Of a DNA stretch of 64,000 bases, positions 24,263-36,263 are shown piece after piece. The DNA comes from Delphinapterus leucas (taxonomy: Eukaryota; Chordata; Mammalia; Artiodactyla; Monodontidae): positions 32,025,484-32,089,483 of the forward strand of contig NW_022098021.1 of the NCBI RefSeq assembly GCF_002288925.2, in the 5' to 3' direction. The position numbers and the translations under genes were made by a program. Position 1 is the first letter of the stretch; the number at the start of each line of letters is the position of its first letter. The notes under the pieces are model-generated. The model worked only from the letters and a program-made list of their open reading frames with translations. It was not told the origin of the DNA and searched no databases.

Positions 24263-25166
24263 CTTAACATCTTTATTGGAGTATAGTTTCTTTACAATGT
24301 TGTGTTAGTTTCTGCTGTATAACAAAGTGAATCAGCTATATGTATACATATATCCCCATATCCCCTCCCTTTTGCATCTCCCTCCCACCCTACATATCCC
24401 TTCCCTCTAGATGGTCACACAGCAGAGGATCACCCTGTGCTATGTGGCTGCTTCCCACTAGCTTTCCATTTTACATTTGGTAGTGTATATATGTCCATGC
24501 CACTCTCTCACTTTGTCTCAGCTTACCCTTCCCCCTCCCCGTGTCCTCAAGTCCATTCTCTACGTCTGCGTCTTTATTCCTGTCCTGCCCCTAGGTTTGT
24601 CAGAACTTTTTTTTTCTTTATTTTTAGATTCCATATATATGTTAGCATACAGTATTTGTTTTTCTCTTTCTGATTTACTTCACTCCGTATGACAGACTCT
24701 AGGTCCATCCACCTCACTACAAATAACTCAATTTCATTTCTTTCTATGGCTGAGTAATATTCCATTGTATATGTGTGCCACATCTTCTTTATCCATTCAT
24801 CTGTCGATGGACACTTAGGTTGCTTCCATGTCTGGCTATTGTAAATAGTGCTGCAATGAACATCGTGGTACATGACTCTTTTTGAATTATGGTTTTCTCT
24901 GGGTATATGCCCAGTAGTGGGATTGCTGGGTCATATGGTAGTTCTATTTTTAGTTTTTTAAGGAAGCTCCACACTGTTCTCCATAGTGGCTGTATCAATT
25001 TACATTCCCACCAACAGTGCAAGACAGTTCCCTTTTCTCCACACCCTCTCCAGCATTTATTGTTTGTAGATTTTTTGATGATGGCCATTCTGAGTGGTGT
25101 GAGGTGATACCTCATTGTAGTTTTGATTTGCATTTCTCTAATGATTAGTGATGTTGAGCATCCTTA
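24263..25166 (-). mobile_element. 5'-truncated young L1 LINE
   Basis: This is the reverse complement of the last ~900 bases of the same L1 type that occurs full length at 45.6-52.8 kb. It covers the ORF2 C-terminal region and the 3' UTR. It is framed by a 19-bp direct repeat with one mismatch, 'taatgatattaaaatattt' at 24244-24262 and the copy with c for t at 25167-25185. This shows insertion by target-primed reverse transcription with 5' truncation. The 3' end reads 'aataaagatgttaag' and meets the target duplication with no added poly(A) beyond it. Confidence 0.92.
24570..25140 (-). pseudogene. L1 ORF2 C-terminal fragment, frameshifted
   Basis: Minus-strand translation gives the L1 ORF2 C-terminal cysteine-rich region ('[19 protein letters not shown]') followed by '[15 protein letters not shown]'. 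At about 24,838 the frame breaks: after '[10 protein letters not shown]' the reading leaves the family frame and the expected continuation ('[17 protein letters not shown]') is found in another frame. This is consistent with a one-base deletion. The reverse transcriptase and endonuclease regions are absent through 5' truncation, so no product is expected. Confidence 0.88.
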
Positions 25167-25185
25167 TAATGATATCAAAATATTT

Positions 25186-26195
25186 TAAAGGACCATATTC
25201 TTATCACTACATATACCTACAATCCTTCTAATTCTCAGAGTGTCTTTTTACTACCAAATAGACAGAAGTATAAATTGTAGATTCTTGATATAATAGATCA
25301 AGATAGCTCCTTCCAATGTGTTGTGTTCTATTGCCTCAAAATAATAAACTGACAAGACAATATCATGCATCATATTAGTGGCAGCTTATTCAGTGAAACT
25401 CCCAAGGAGAGGAACCTGCAGCTCACAGACAGATGCTAGGTTTCATCCTTTGTTAGCTCACCCTTCTTTGTAAACTCCTGAATTTCACAGAGTAAGAAAA
25501 ACCTTAACTTATAATGATCAGAAAAAGGCATGATTCATGAAAACACTCCAAGTTCTTGGAAACACAAAACTATAAAATTATCAGGGGTAAAAGCAAGATA
25601 AAAATAAATCATTTTGAACTTAGAAGGACTAGTTTGGGGTAAAGATTTATAAGGGGTATCTAGGAATGGGAGTCTGACTATAAAACATTCAGAGTTCTTT
25701 TCCAGACTTCAGAAGTTCTCAATGATTCTCAGTTCATTTTTCTCAGGAAGCACAGTTCTTTTGATATCAATAAAAGAGACTCAAATTGACCTCACCGCTG
25801 AGTCTTTCTCATTAAAATTTCTTCCCTCATCAGAAATGGGTGGTAGAGCAGACCCCCAAGGAAGGAAACAGCCTGTCAGTTAAAACCCTTGTTCACATTC
25901 TCTCAAGAGCTAAAAAGTATTTTCCAGGAAGACCTCAAACATTTCCAAGAGATAGAGCTTTTCTTTTGTGTCCTTTCTCCACAGAAACAAGACACCGGTG
26001 AATTACTCAACTACATATATTTTCAAAGCATCATAGTGTGTGTACTTTTAAAATGCCTATAAAGCAGTAGTCTGCATAGTGCAGTTCCCAAAGAGTATCA
26101 CTTCTAATGAAGTCCAGCCCAAACAGGAATTTCCAATCACTACTCACAAACCCCAAGTATTAACTGTATCTGCTTACAAGTGCATAAAACCTCTC
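25186..26195. other. Non-coding stretch
   Basis: AT-rich DNA without a gene or an element I can name. Confidence 0.55.
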
Positions 26196-26199
26196 ATCA

Positions 26200-26822
26200 T
26201 GTGTATACTTGTCTATTCTATAACCTTGAAACTCCTGGGAGCCTCCTGCTACCCTAGTCCAAGTTCATGTACTCTCTTACCACTCTCCTGTTTACCAAGA
26301 ATTCTCCTCCTGTGTCAGTGGCCAGAATGAGGTCATATAATAGGAAAGAACATATCTGACTCCATATTAGATCTATTTCTTTTGCTTTAACGTTGGTATT
26401 CTATTGCTTTAGCTTTAGTTAAGAATGTTGCCTATACCCTGAAATGTACAGGACAGACTATTCTCAAGGCTCTGACCTTTAAGGGTGTAACACTTTTCCA
26501 TTCATATAGAGATAACAAGTTGCAGAATAGTGAATAACATTTGTCTTGTTGGAGGTTTACAGGAACATCTGACCTGACCTACCTGGACAGCTATAAGAGC
26601 AAAGGATTCCAACACCAAGAAGTTTGCAACAACCAACCACACCCCCTCCCCTTTCAGCATAAAAGAAGCCTGAATTCTGACTTGGGTACGATGGCTCTCT
26701 AGGATGTTAGTGTGCCATCTTCTCAGACTTTCTGAATAAAGTCATTATTCCTTGCTCCAACACCTCATCTCCTGTTTTATTGGCCTGTCATGTGGCAAGC
26801 AGAACAAGCTTGGACTCACACA
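26200..26822 (+). mobile_element. ERV class I-like LTR, borders approximate
   Basis: The 3' half has LTR architecture: TATA-like 'gcataaaagaag' near 26658, AATAAA at 26735-26740, then a U5-like stretch ending 'caagcttggactcaca'. The order and wording resemble gammaretrovirus-like LTRs of mammalian genomes. The 5' border and target duplication are not certain, because several TG starts are possible between 26,199 and 26,328. No adjacent retroviral coding region is recognised. Confidence 0.6.
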
Positions 26823-27004
26823 TCCACTTCTGGTGACATATCCAGCCACTGGTGAGGGGAATTAGACTACCACACTTGGCTAGGACAAGTCAGGATTTAT
26901 TGCTGAATCATGTGGGAAGGGTTGGGCACTGAACACATTAAGTTCTAAAATGTCCATTGGTTAGGAACCCAGCAGGGTCTGTTAGCATTGTCATTTCCTG
27001 AGTA

Positions 27005-27150
27005 CTGCATTTAGCATTTTAATACAATATTTTATTTTATCTTCAAATACTCATGAGCTATTTATTACTATTCTCATTTTACATATGAGAAAACAGTTGT
27101 GGAAAGAATCAATACTATGCCTAATAGATCAGTGATATGCCCAGTGTCAC
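27005..27150 (-). mobile_element. MIR SINE fragment
   Basis: 'ttactattctcattttacat' followed by 'atgagaaaacagttgtgg' is the antisense MIR core. Confidence 0.65.
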
Positions 27151-29465
27151 ATCATTTTTCATAGTGGAGCCAGAAACTACAGCTAAGTTTGATTCTAAAA
27201 CCTTTACAATTACCTAGCGTGCTGAACTTTTCAGTAAAAACTTCAGCAGCTATGGTTTCTGTTGAATCATCATAATAAGTTGCTGTTGAATCATCAATCT
27301 GTTTTCCTTGGAAGTTCTTGGCAAATAACAGATGAAAGATACTGGGCTTGGACACTTCTTAGTTATCCCCAAACCTACTCAGTCAGATTCACCTATGTTG
27401 AGATTGTCAACAAAACATCCATATGAAAAAATAGAGAGAACCAGAGGCTTGCCATGAAGCTCTGAGAACAACAGAGTTATTAGGAAGAAATACCAAAATA
27501 TCATTGATTCGCTGGAGAAAATGTTCCTGTTCTGATCCTCACATGCTGATACTACAGATGGACCCAGCTTAGCTGAGGCATGCTCTGTGCTTCAGCTGTT
27601 TACTTAAGCAGCACCAGGGTTCTCAGAAATAGTTGCCATGCCAACCAGCTCCAGGACTATATATACATTCATGACCAGGGCTTATTCTTAGGGCTTTGTT
27701 ACCTCTCTTTCAAAAGTTTGAATCTCTTATTGCTAAACTGCTTGCGTTCATGCATTACAGTCTCTGATAGTCAGGCGGCTTCCTTTTCTCCAGCAGGTGA
27801 AAAACCCAAGTGGAGGTTTGCAGCTTGTGCAGAGCAATCTTTTGACGCCACAGTTTTATAGTCAGGGACCAGACTGCTCTTTTTGCCCAAGCCTCTGAAG
27901 ATTGGGTGTTTAGATGATAAAGGGCAGTGCCTTTTGTCATCTATTATTAACTGTCACATGTGTGCATTACCACGGAAGTTCTCAAAGGGGAAGTAAAGTG
28001 TGATTTTGAGGTACTATGATCATCGTGCTTTTTAAATTTCTTTGCCGCATTTCTAATGAGGCACATTTCAGAATAGCATCAGCCAACAAATTTGGCCAAT
28101 CAATCCAGCTCATGCCTCCTGCTACTGCTACATTTAAATAAACCTGCAATGTTGAAAGCTGAAGAGAGAAAGCTCTTTAATTACCTTTTCTCCTGTTTAT
28201 GTTACTTTGATGGTTTTGTTCAAATGCATCTGAATTTTCAGTCTGTTTATTTTCTAATTATTGGATGACTACATGCAGCACTGCCATTTCAATTAGATTT
28301 TGATGGCTGATAAAACCACTGTTGACAGGGAGTGCACAAATGAATTTGGGTAAACCAGATTAGTGATGTTTGTGTTGCTGCATTTAAATAAAACCAAATA
28401 TCCTGGTAGCAATGTGATCAAATGTGAAAAAAAATTTATAAAGAAAGAAAAAGCAGTACTGTGAGAAATCAAGTTTTCAACAGAGAAGCTGTTTCCTGTT
28501 GAAACATCATTTTAAATCCTCAAGTGTGCCGCCACTTCTTCAAACAGATTAAAACCCCCAAAACAATCATATAATCTCTTCTAACAAGAGGTTTGTAGCT
28601 AGACAGATTGCTTTAAAGGAGAAAGAAGTAGAAAGTCAAAATCTAAATACTGATAATACATGCTAAATCGATCTGAATTGATAAGGTAGAGAAAGCATGG
28701 TGATAAAGCTTAAGAGGTTAAGACTTTATGTTCACCCAAAAGATCAATACCTGGGGAGGAAGAAAGCTTGGAAACATTTCCATCTCCAACTAACAACTGA
28801 AGTATACATAGCAGAGGAGGCAAAGAAGAAACAGACAGGCTATTTCCCCGGGAACAGACCCTGCCCCAGCGGGGCTCAGGCTTGCTTTGTTATCGATGTA
28901 ATAACTGTGCGAATGATAATCTTGAAGTGCTAAAATATTTGCAAAAAGGAGTGGATATCTGCTGTTTCTCTCAAGTCAGTAAAGCAAAGTCAGAGAGTTT
29001 AAACAAAACAGAACCATGTGTAGTTGGCCAAACTGAACAGAAACTAACATCCGTGCAGGGTGCATCACCCGCCATGCCCTCTACTCCACGCTGTGCCATG
29101 AAGCAGCCTCCCAGCTTGGAATGTGTAGCCCACCTGGCTGCTCAAGGGAAGAGCTGGGATAAGAACCCAGGAGTGACTCCAATGCCTTTGCTCTTGGCCA
29201 TTTGGCAATGGCAGGTTATCTAGATTGATTTCTTCTTATAAAATATTCACTTATTATCTACTATTTGCTCTTCCTTTCCCTCCTCACTGAGTGGGATCTG
29301 AGGTCTTCACCAGGAAAGCTCAGCCAGGATTGGAAGTGAGCGAGAAGTACTGCCTACCATCTACGTGTTCACAAAAAAAGCCTGATGTTAAATGTCTGGG
29401 AGAACAAAACCCAGAATGGTTGGCTACACTTCTCACCTTTCAATCAGATGTTTTGATATAATAGA
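27151..29465. other. Non-coding; includes a repeat-free block
   Basis: No gene is seen. The frames at 28882-29223 (113 codons) and 27580-27861 (93 codons) show no recognisable domain. The block 28030-28430 has no visible repeat and is rich in TAATTA and ATTTAAAT motifs; see the findings. Confidence 0.5.
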
Positions 29466-29469
29466 CTAA

Positions 29470-29610
29470 TAACAGCTAACAACTATATAGAGCTTTCTAT
29501 ATGCCAGGCACTTTCTTAAACCCTTTATAGAGAACTCTTAGCTACTAAGTAGAAGAGCCAGGTTCTGACCTAGGCAGTCTTGCTCCAGAGTCCGTGCTCC
29601 TGCCTGACAA
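29470..29610 (-). mobile_element. MIR SINE fragment
   Basis: 'ctatatgccaggcactttct' then 'gagccaggttctgacctagg' and 'tccagagtccgtgctcctg' match the two ends of an antisense MIR with part of the core missing. Confidence 0.7.
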
Positions 29611-30382
29611 TATTTCCTGAGCCTGAGAGGATGACTGAGTGGGCATGTGATCTTGCATCATGCATATATAAGTGGTGCTTGCATCTAATTGTATATCTCT
29701 GGTCCGCTGAACAGTGAAACAAAATTGCTTTTCTATTACCTGTTGTTTTTCTTGATTACTGCTACTGATAGTTGGCCTGATAAAAATGTGTTTCTAATTG
29801 TTATAATGTATAGAATTTCTAACATTTCCATATGCCAAACTTATGAATAATATATTTATACCCTGCTTCACAAATAAATTGCCTATATTCTCTACTTTCA
29901 CACTGAAGGAAACAGCTCTAAGAAACTAACATCTACTTGTAATGCATTCTATACCTACTGTTCAAATGTATACAGCATTTCATTTGGTCCTCACAGCAAG
30001 CCCATGAAGTAGTATAGGTGTTATTCTCTCAGAGTGAAAAGGCAAAGAACCAGGCATGGGTAAATGAAAGACAATAATCAATGGGATCCATTCTGAAAAA
30101 TAAAAGAATAAGATGGAAAAATGATAGATGCTGTGACTGAAGAAGTTGACTTGCCCATAATGACTGTTGAATAAGTCAGACAAACTGCTTAAGATCCTAG
30201 GGAGGCTAGACAGAGGCCTATTAGTCCAGAAATTATAATTATTGTTTTTTGAATACCATACCATGGACTGTGGGGAGTTAGATAAGGAGAACCGAAGTCT
30301 CTAACTTTAAACGACTAATAATTTGACGAAGAGATATGCACATAAGTCCATATAAATAAGAAAAAGATTTAACACAGCTTCA

Positions 30383-30476
30383 TCGTTTTGGTTTTTGCTG
30401 TGCAGCTTGTGGGATCTTAGTTCCCTGACCAGGGATCAAACCCAAGCCCCCTGCACTGGACCACCAGGAAATTCCC
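30383..30476 (-). mobile_element. Short old CHR-type SINE, partly deleted
   Basis: The tRNA-like part is present ('gggatcttagttccctgacc', 'gggatcaaacccaagccccc') but the usual stretch before the head is missing: 'ctgcactggaccaccagg' lacks the 'gtggaagc..tcttaaccac' found in the copy at 18.3 kb. Direct repeats 'aacacagcttca' at 30371-30382 and 'aacacagctcca' at 30477-30488 (one mismatch) mark the insertion. Confidence 0.85.
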
Positions 30477-30933
30477 AACACAGCTCCACCTTAGCTCCCA
30501 ATAAAATATTGATACTTGAAAAAAATAACTGTCTGCTAATCTAATATCCACTAGATTACTTACAGGATTATTGCAAAAGAAAGAATTAAAGTTATTATTG
30601 AGAAAAGAATAAAGAGCACAAGGAAATCATTGAGTAAGATTCTTGAACAGATGGAGAGGATTTCATGTTGATGGGTAGGATAATGCTGTAGGTGGAGGAG
30701 CTGTTGTAACCCAATTGCTGCTGGAAGTTAGAAGTCACGTTAATAAAAATTTCCATTGTATGAACTCAGGACCAAGATCTGAAATGAGAGTAATGATGGA
30801 GTTCGAGTGTAGCACATTCTTATCCAGCCAGTCTAAGAAGTTGGAAGAGTAAGCACTGTACTCTCTTGGTTTCTTGTTCGGTAGTAAGGCTGTGTTGGAG
30901 AAAAAGAAAGTTTTATAATGATAAAAATTCTAA

Positions 30934-31229
30934 GGACCTCCCTGGTGGTTCTGTGGTTAGGAATCCGCCTGCCAGGGCAGGGGACACGAGTTCGAGCCCC
31001 GGTCCGGGAAGATCCCACATGTCACGGAGCAACTAAGCCCTTGTGCCACAACTACTGAAGCCCGCACACCTAGAGGCCGTGCTCCACAACAAGAGAAGCC
31101 ACCTCAGTAAGCCAGTACGCTGCAACGAAGAGTAGCCCCCGCTCTCTGCAACTGGAGAAAGCTGGAGGACAGCAAAGAAGACCCAACATAGCCAAAAATA
31201 AATAAGTAAATAAAATAAATTTTAAAAAA
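30934..31229 (+). mobile_element. CHR-type SINE
   Basis: Head 'ggacctccctggtggttctg', box B-like 'agttcgagccccg', a full body and an A-rich (TAAA)n tail. The flanks 'aaaaattcta' (30923-30932) and 'aaaaatattcta' before 31237 may be an imperfect target duplication. Confidence 0.9.
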
Positions 31230-33380
31230 TATTCTATACTGTATGTCTAACATGAAGATTACTGCCTTTACCTGTTATGATCTTAGTTGCATGTTTTTAT
31301 ACTGGTGAAAGACAGAGCTTATTCATCTACTCTCTTATTTGACCCCTCCCTCTTACCTTCCCTCTCAATAAACATCACACATCTACGATAAAAAAAAACA
31401 CAAAACGAATCCCAATGGACTGGGTTAGGTTGTACATGCGAGAGCTGTCTGGGGAAAAGAAAGAAAGTTGGCTCTTATCAACATGTTATGACAGAACCAG
31501 GAAGACATCCCACCATAAGTACCCAGGAACTAGACCCAGAGGTTATTTCAGGGGTCACACTAAAATAGCTGCTTTTCTGCTTTTAATTTCAATTACATAT
31601 GACAGTTTACCTCAACATAACCTACAGATAAATTGTGATTCAGAACCTAAGAAGGTATAAAATGTTACACATCTTATCAGAATTTTGTTTACTACAGACT
31701 TTATAGTCTTACTGTTAAGTAGTGTATGGCCTTAAGACACTATGCCAATTTCTCTGAATATCTTTTTCTTCATCTGTAAAAGATGGGATTGAATTGGGAA
31801 GAGATATAAACTCCAAAATCAGCTAAAACTGGAGTTCTAGGCACTGTGACATAATGATCTTGCAGCACATTGTATTACACTGATGTGCTTCACCCCAGCT
31901 CTTCTTTCATCATGTGATAAAGAGATTCTGTCCAGTAAACAATACTACTGTGTAATACTTGAACTCATAAGCACTTATTTTTGTTGTATTATTACCAGCA
32001 TTTTTTTAATATTTCTAAAAAATGTTTTTTTCCTTGTCATCAAATATAGTAGTTTCTTCACATTGAATTTTCAGAAGAAATAAAGATGGAGAGTTTTCAG
32101 AAAGGAGAAAGATATATTCTGTTTCAAGTCAGTTTCATCTTTTCAGTCTTGCATTGCATTTTAAGTCTCACATGACATATTGATAATCAAACTTCAAAGT
32201 ATCTAGGAAAAATTCAAATCATCCCCTTTCTCTCCTCTTCTACTCTTCTATTAGAGGAAATGTAACAAAGGGAGGTGAGAAGAAAAGAGAAAAGGAAAGG
32301 AGAGGAAACTTTTCAAGATTTTGGACTGTCACTATCAAAATAAAAGTTCTTACAAACACCTTCCCTGTAAACAGAAGGAGTTGAGAGTCTAGCCCTTCTT
32401 GAGAACATGTTTCTTGCCCTTCCTCCTCTGTGCTGCTTGCTCTGTCCACAATTTTACCCCTGCTCTCCTCTCTGTAATCTCTCCACTTGGCTCTCTTTTC
32501 TCTGTGCTGTCCCTGCCCCCAGCATCTCTTCTGCTCTGGCCCCTTTGGCTGTCTCCAAGCTGCCTCTGCTCCTCTGTTATCCTATTCTATTTCAGTAGCC
32601 CTTTCCATGACCTCCTCTGCTCCCCCTGCCCTCCACTCACCCTTGTGATCTTTCTGGCCTCCCAAGCTTTTCCTATGATCACTCTCCTTGGTTTTTCTCT
32701 GATTTCTCTGCCCTCTCTGGCTTTCTCAACTTTGTTTAGAACTCAGAAAACCTTAAAAGGTTCAGAGATTAATTTCAGTTTGGATAAGCACCCAAACTTG
32801 TGAGTGCTTACGCTGATTCTTTACTAAAACTTTGGATCTAAAATCTCACTGGGAAGGTCGGCCTTATAAAAGTTCAAGTTCTTAGAATTTTATCAAGAGA
32901 ATAATTTCCCCTCAAACACTAGCCTTTCTGCTTCTAATTCTGGGTATGACGAAAAGAGGGCCATTGTTTACTATGCACAATTTATCTTCTTTCATGGGAG
33001 GTGGGCTCTATACATGATTAGAAATCCCAGTAGGGCACTGAGGAGAGACCCAAGCAAACATATTTTTATTCATTCAGTAAAGGTTTATTAAATGCCTGCT
33101 ACATGATAGAAGTGCAGGAAACTGTGCTTTACTTCAATCTCAATGAAATAATCATAGACTTACTTTTCATAAATACATTTTATAGACTGTATACTTTGTG
33201 ACCTTAAATTAGATTAGAAATGTCAAAAATGTTACTGTGTAAGTCTCCCTACTACTCTTGCTTCACTGTCTAGAATTTAAAGATTAGATATTGTTATTTA
33301 CTTTCTTTACATTAAAATACATATTTCCATTATCCCTATCACAGAGCAGCTTAGGTGCTTTTAATCAAAAGTTTTCACTG
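31230..33380. other. Non-coding stretch
   Basis: No gene recognised. The 134-codon frame at 32399-32803 is low-complexity, rich in Leu, Ser, Pro and Phe from a CT-rich strand. It overlaps other frames and has no family resemblance, so I do not call it. Confidence 0.55.
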
Positions 33381-33384
33381 ATTC

Positions 33385-33951
33385 TGTTACCAAACAAAGT
33401 TTGTGTGCCCAATGTACAGTGAGGTCAAACAAAGTGAAACATCAGAGTTTGGAGCAGAGAAAGGTTTATTGCAGGGCCAAGCAAGGAGAAGGGGTGGCTC
33501 ATGCTCAAAAACCCAAAGCTCTCTGATGGTTTAGGGGGCAGAAGTTTTTATAGGCAAAGTGTGGGGTGAGGGCTGCAGGGTATGTGACTTTCTTCTGATT
33601 GGTTGGTGATGAGGTAATAGGGTGGTGCTCTAGGAATCTTGTGCTCAGCCTCAAGTTGCCATCCTCCTCCTGGGTGGGGGCCTTAGTTCTGCAAAAGAAC
33701 TCAAAGGTATTATTATATATATCCCTTGAGGGGGAACCAGAACCCTGCCCCAAAGCTACACTACTGTTTCTTGACTTCTCCTCCCTTGTCTCTGCCTCCC
33801 CTTACTTCCCTGATTAGCAATTGTTTGAACCTGCCCTTTGGAACTCAGGGAAGATCAAGGAGGCTGAATGAAGCCTATTTCCTAAAAACAAGAAGCAAGG
33901 GACACAGAAAGGTTTTGACCTGGGAGCCTCACAGGGTCCTGCTCTGTTTCA
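33385..33951 (-). mobile_element. Solo ERV class I-like LTR
   Basis: On the minus strand the element begins TGAAACAGAGCAGG and ends GGTAACA. It has a TATA-like 'cctataaaaac' (33544-33554), AATAAA about 80 bases downstream (33465-33470), and a U5 that closes with the TG..CA rule. The 4-bp sequence 'attc' flanks both sides (33381-33384 and 33952-33955), typical of gammaretrovirus-like integration. The length of 567 bases is normal for such an LTR. No internal viral region is present, so recombination between two LTRs probably removed it. Confidence 0.85.
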
Positions 33952-34374
33952 ATTCTCCCTTTCCTGGTCAAGTCCTTACCATAAAGAATGAAAAATGAAT
34001 AGGATGAAATCATAATTCTTTTTGCTTGATGTCTCCATCCACTATTTAGTATATTTCTTTGTTTAGCTTTTATTTTTACATTTTTTATGAAAGCTGGAAA
34101 ACTGAATTTTTATAGTCAACATCAAGCTAGATTGCATAATCTGAAAATATCTGAAATGTTGAACCAAAAGGTAAATTCTATCTTCTGTCCTACTTATATA
34201 TGGACATTTGCTCCTGTATCCCTTTGTTATAGGAGTCCCAAACTGGAGGTTCATGGGCCATGTCTGCCAAAAGATGTGTTGTATTTGCCTGTAAAATATT
34301 TTTTAAATCTGAACATGAACTCTGTAGCAGACTGATAATCTCCACTTTGCCAAAATCTCCAGTAATATCCAGTC

Positions 34375-34997
34375 ATCTACTTGTGAAATCATGAACCTCG
34401 GATTGAGACTTGAACCCACGGGCCAAGACTTGAACCTAGGCAAAACCCAGATTGGGACTTGAACCCACCTTCTTTTAACTGAGGTCACACACTTAGTCTC
34501 AGGTCTTAATGAAGTTCAGGTTCTTGATGTCTCATCGCAGAAAGAATTCAGCGAGAGACAAAGTGATACGTAAGAAATGGATTTATTTAGAGAGAAATGC
34601 ACTCCCCAGATACAGTGTAGGCCATCTCAGAAAGTGAGAGTGACACCAAGGTTTGGGGTTGTCAGTTTTTATAGGAGTGGGTAACTTCATAGGCTAAAGA
34701 GTGGGAGGACTATTCCAGCTATTTTGGGGAAGGGGTGGGGATTTCCAGAAATTGGCTCGCTGCCCACTTTTTGACCATTATGGTCAACTTTGGAACTGTC
34801 ATGGCACCTGTGGGTGTGTCATTTAGCTCACTGATGTGTTATAATGGGCGTATACTGAGGCTCAAGGGCTAGTGGAAGTCAGTTCGTCTACCATCTTGGA
34901 CCTATTTGGTCCTAATCAGTTTATGTCAGATTATGTCATTCTTTTAAAGGTTGTGCCCTGCCCCCTTCCCTCCTGTTTGCTTGTTCTAGTTCACACA
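34375..34997 (-). mobile_element. Second ERV-like LTR, antisense
   Basis: The minus strand shows a TATA-like 'cctataaaaactg' (34663-34675), AATAAA at 34582-34587, and a U5-like run containing 'tgagacatcaagaacctga'. The right end probably complements TGTGAACTAG near 34995. The left end is uncertain, because a stretch with three copies of a 'gacttgaaccc'-like word (34397-34467) may lie inside or just outside the LTR. I could not find the target duplication. Confidence 0.6.
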
Positions 34998-35679
34998 TTT
35001 ATATTACTCACCTAGTTCCATATGCATTTGTATTTATGATTCGTAGCTGAGTGTAAAAAGGGAGGTGAGATATGGAGGGACATGAACTTTTGATAATAGC
35101 TCAATACATCCTAACAATAGGTTTGCTTGAAATGTAGTGAGAAAGTGCAAACTTCAGGGCTCGTTCTCCCACACCTTCTCTGTATGGATGAAAAAATAAG
35201 GTGAACTAAGGAAAGGAAGCATTCTATTTTCTTGATAACTCCCAAGAGACCCTTCTACAGTGTTTGGGATGAGTGAGCCTGCATTCTTAGACGAATTCTC
35301 TTTTAATAGAAGCTAGCAGGAATATTCACTTTCTCCCAAACAGGGGGATGTTGCTTTCCAGTGTTAAATTTTATTCAAGGATCAGGAAGATAATATTTAT
35401 AAGTAAGCCCTTAAGTAGAATTGAATAGATTATCAGGGTACCTTTTATGGTATGGTAAGGTAATGCCTGAGTACAAAAGGGCAGCGAGATTACAAGAATT
35501 TGTCCATTTCCTTAATTCTGGCAGAATTGTACCTACATAGAAAGTGTCACTGACAATTGCAAGTTCCTTCAGAAATCAAGGGGCCAGAAATAAGTTGAAC
35601 CTACACTGGATATGCTGCTTCTCAACTTGCTCTATAGTCACCTCACTCGAATTCTGTATCAGGATCAAAATTATGTTTC

Positions 35680-36263
35680 TGTATGGGAGGAGGGCAGAGT
35701 AGTATACAGTATAGGATTAGTTTAGCCCAGATTGAGGTTTGACCTTTGCCCTCAGCTCCTGGGAAGTAATCTCTACACCTTTAGAATGTCCACTGATAAG
35801 AGTGTCTTTGTTGGTGGTGGGGGTGGCGTGGTTGAGCCATGCTAGATAGTCTATACTAACGAAGTGACTTATGGTGGGGAGCTTTGTCCACATGGCATCA
35901 GCTCAGTCTCTGGATGGGCTGGAGACTAAGGTCAGCCACATGGACAGTCAACTATGTCTATATGACTGAGCCCCAGTAAAACTCTGGACATTAAAGGTCA
36001 GGTAAGCTTCCCTGCTGGCACTACTCCAGGTGTTGAGAGAAATAGGCACTGTCCACACAACTCCACTGGGAGAGGAAAACTGGGTGTTCCATTCCGTATC
36101 TTCTGAACCCTCCCTTTGCAACTCTTCCCTCTGCTGATTTCATCTGCATCTTTTCACCATAACAAACCCAAACCATGAGTATAACAGCTTTTCTGAGTTC
36201 TCCAAGTCTTTCTAGTGAATTATTGAACCTGTGGATGGTCTTGGGGACCCCTGAAATTGCAGG
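35680..36263 (+). mobile_element. Old LTR-like repeat
   Basis: The ending 'aaccatgagtataacagctt', 'gtgaattattgaacctgtgg' and 'tcttggggacccctgaaatt' is a recurrent end of an old mammalian LTR family. I cannot name it. The 5' border is a guess and no target duplication is visible. Confidence 0.45.

Noticed and set aside
26823..26880. Primer-binding site after the LTR at 26.2-26.8 kb
   Set aside because: 'tggtgacatatccagcc' begins like some primer sites but does not match one I can name, and no gag-like sequence follows.
28882..29223. 113-codon plus-strand frame with several cysteines at its start
   Set aside because: No recognisable zinc-binding spacing or family match, and no neighbouring exons. 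It is consistent with a chance frame.
32399..32803. 134-codon open frame on the plus strand
   Set aside because: It is composed mostly of Leu, Ser, Pro and Phe from CT-rich DNA, overlaps another frame, and shows no domain, splice context or family resemblance.
34397..34467. Retroviral primer-binding site
   Set aside because: The repeated 'cttgaaccc' words look tRNA-like but occur three times and are not placed cleanly next to an LTR end, so I do not call a primer site.
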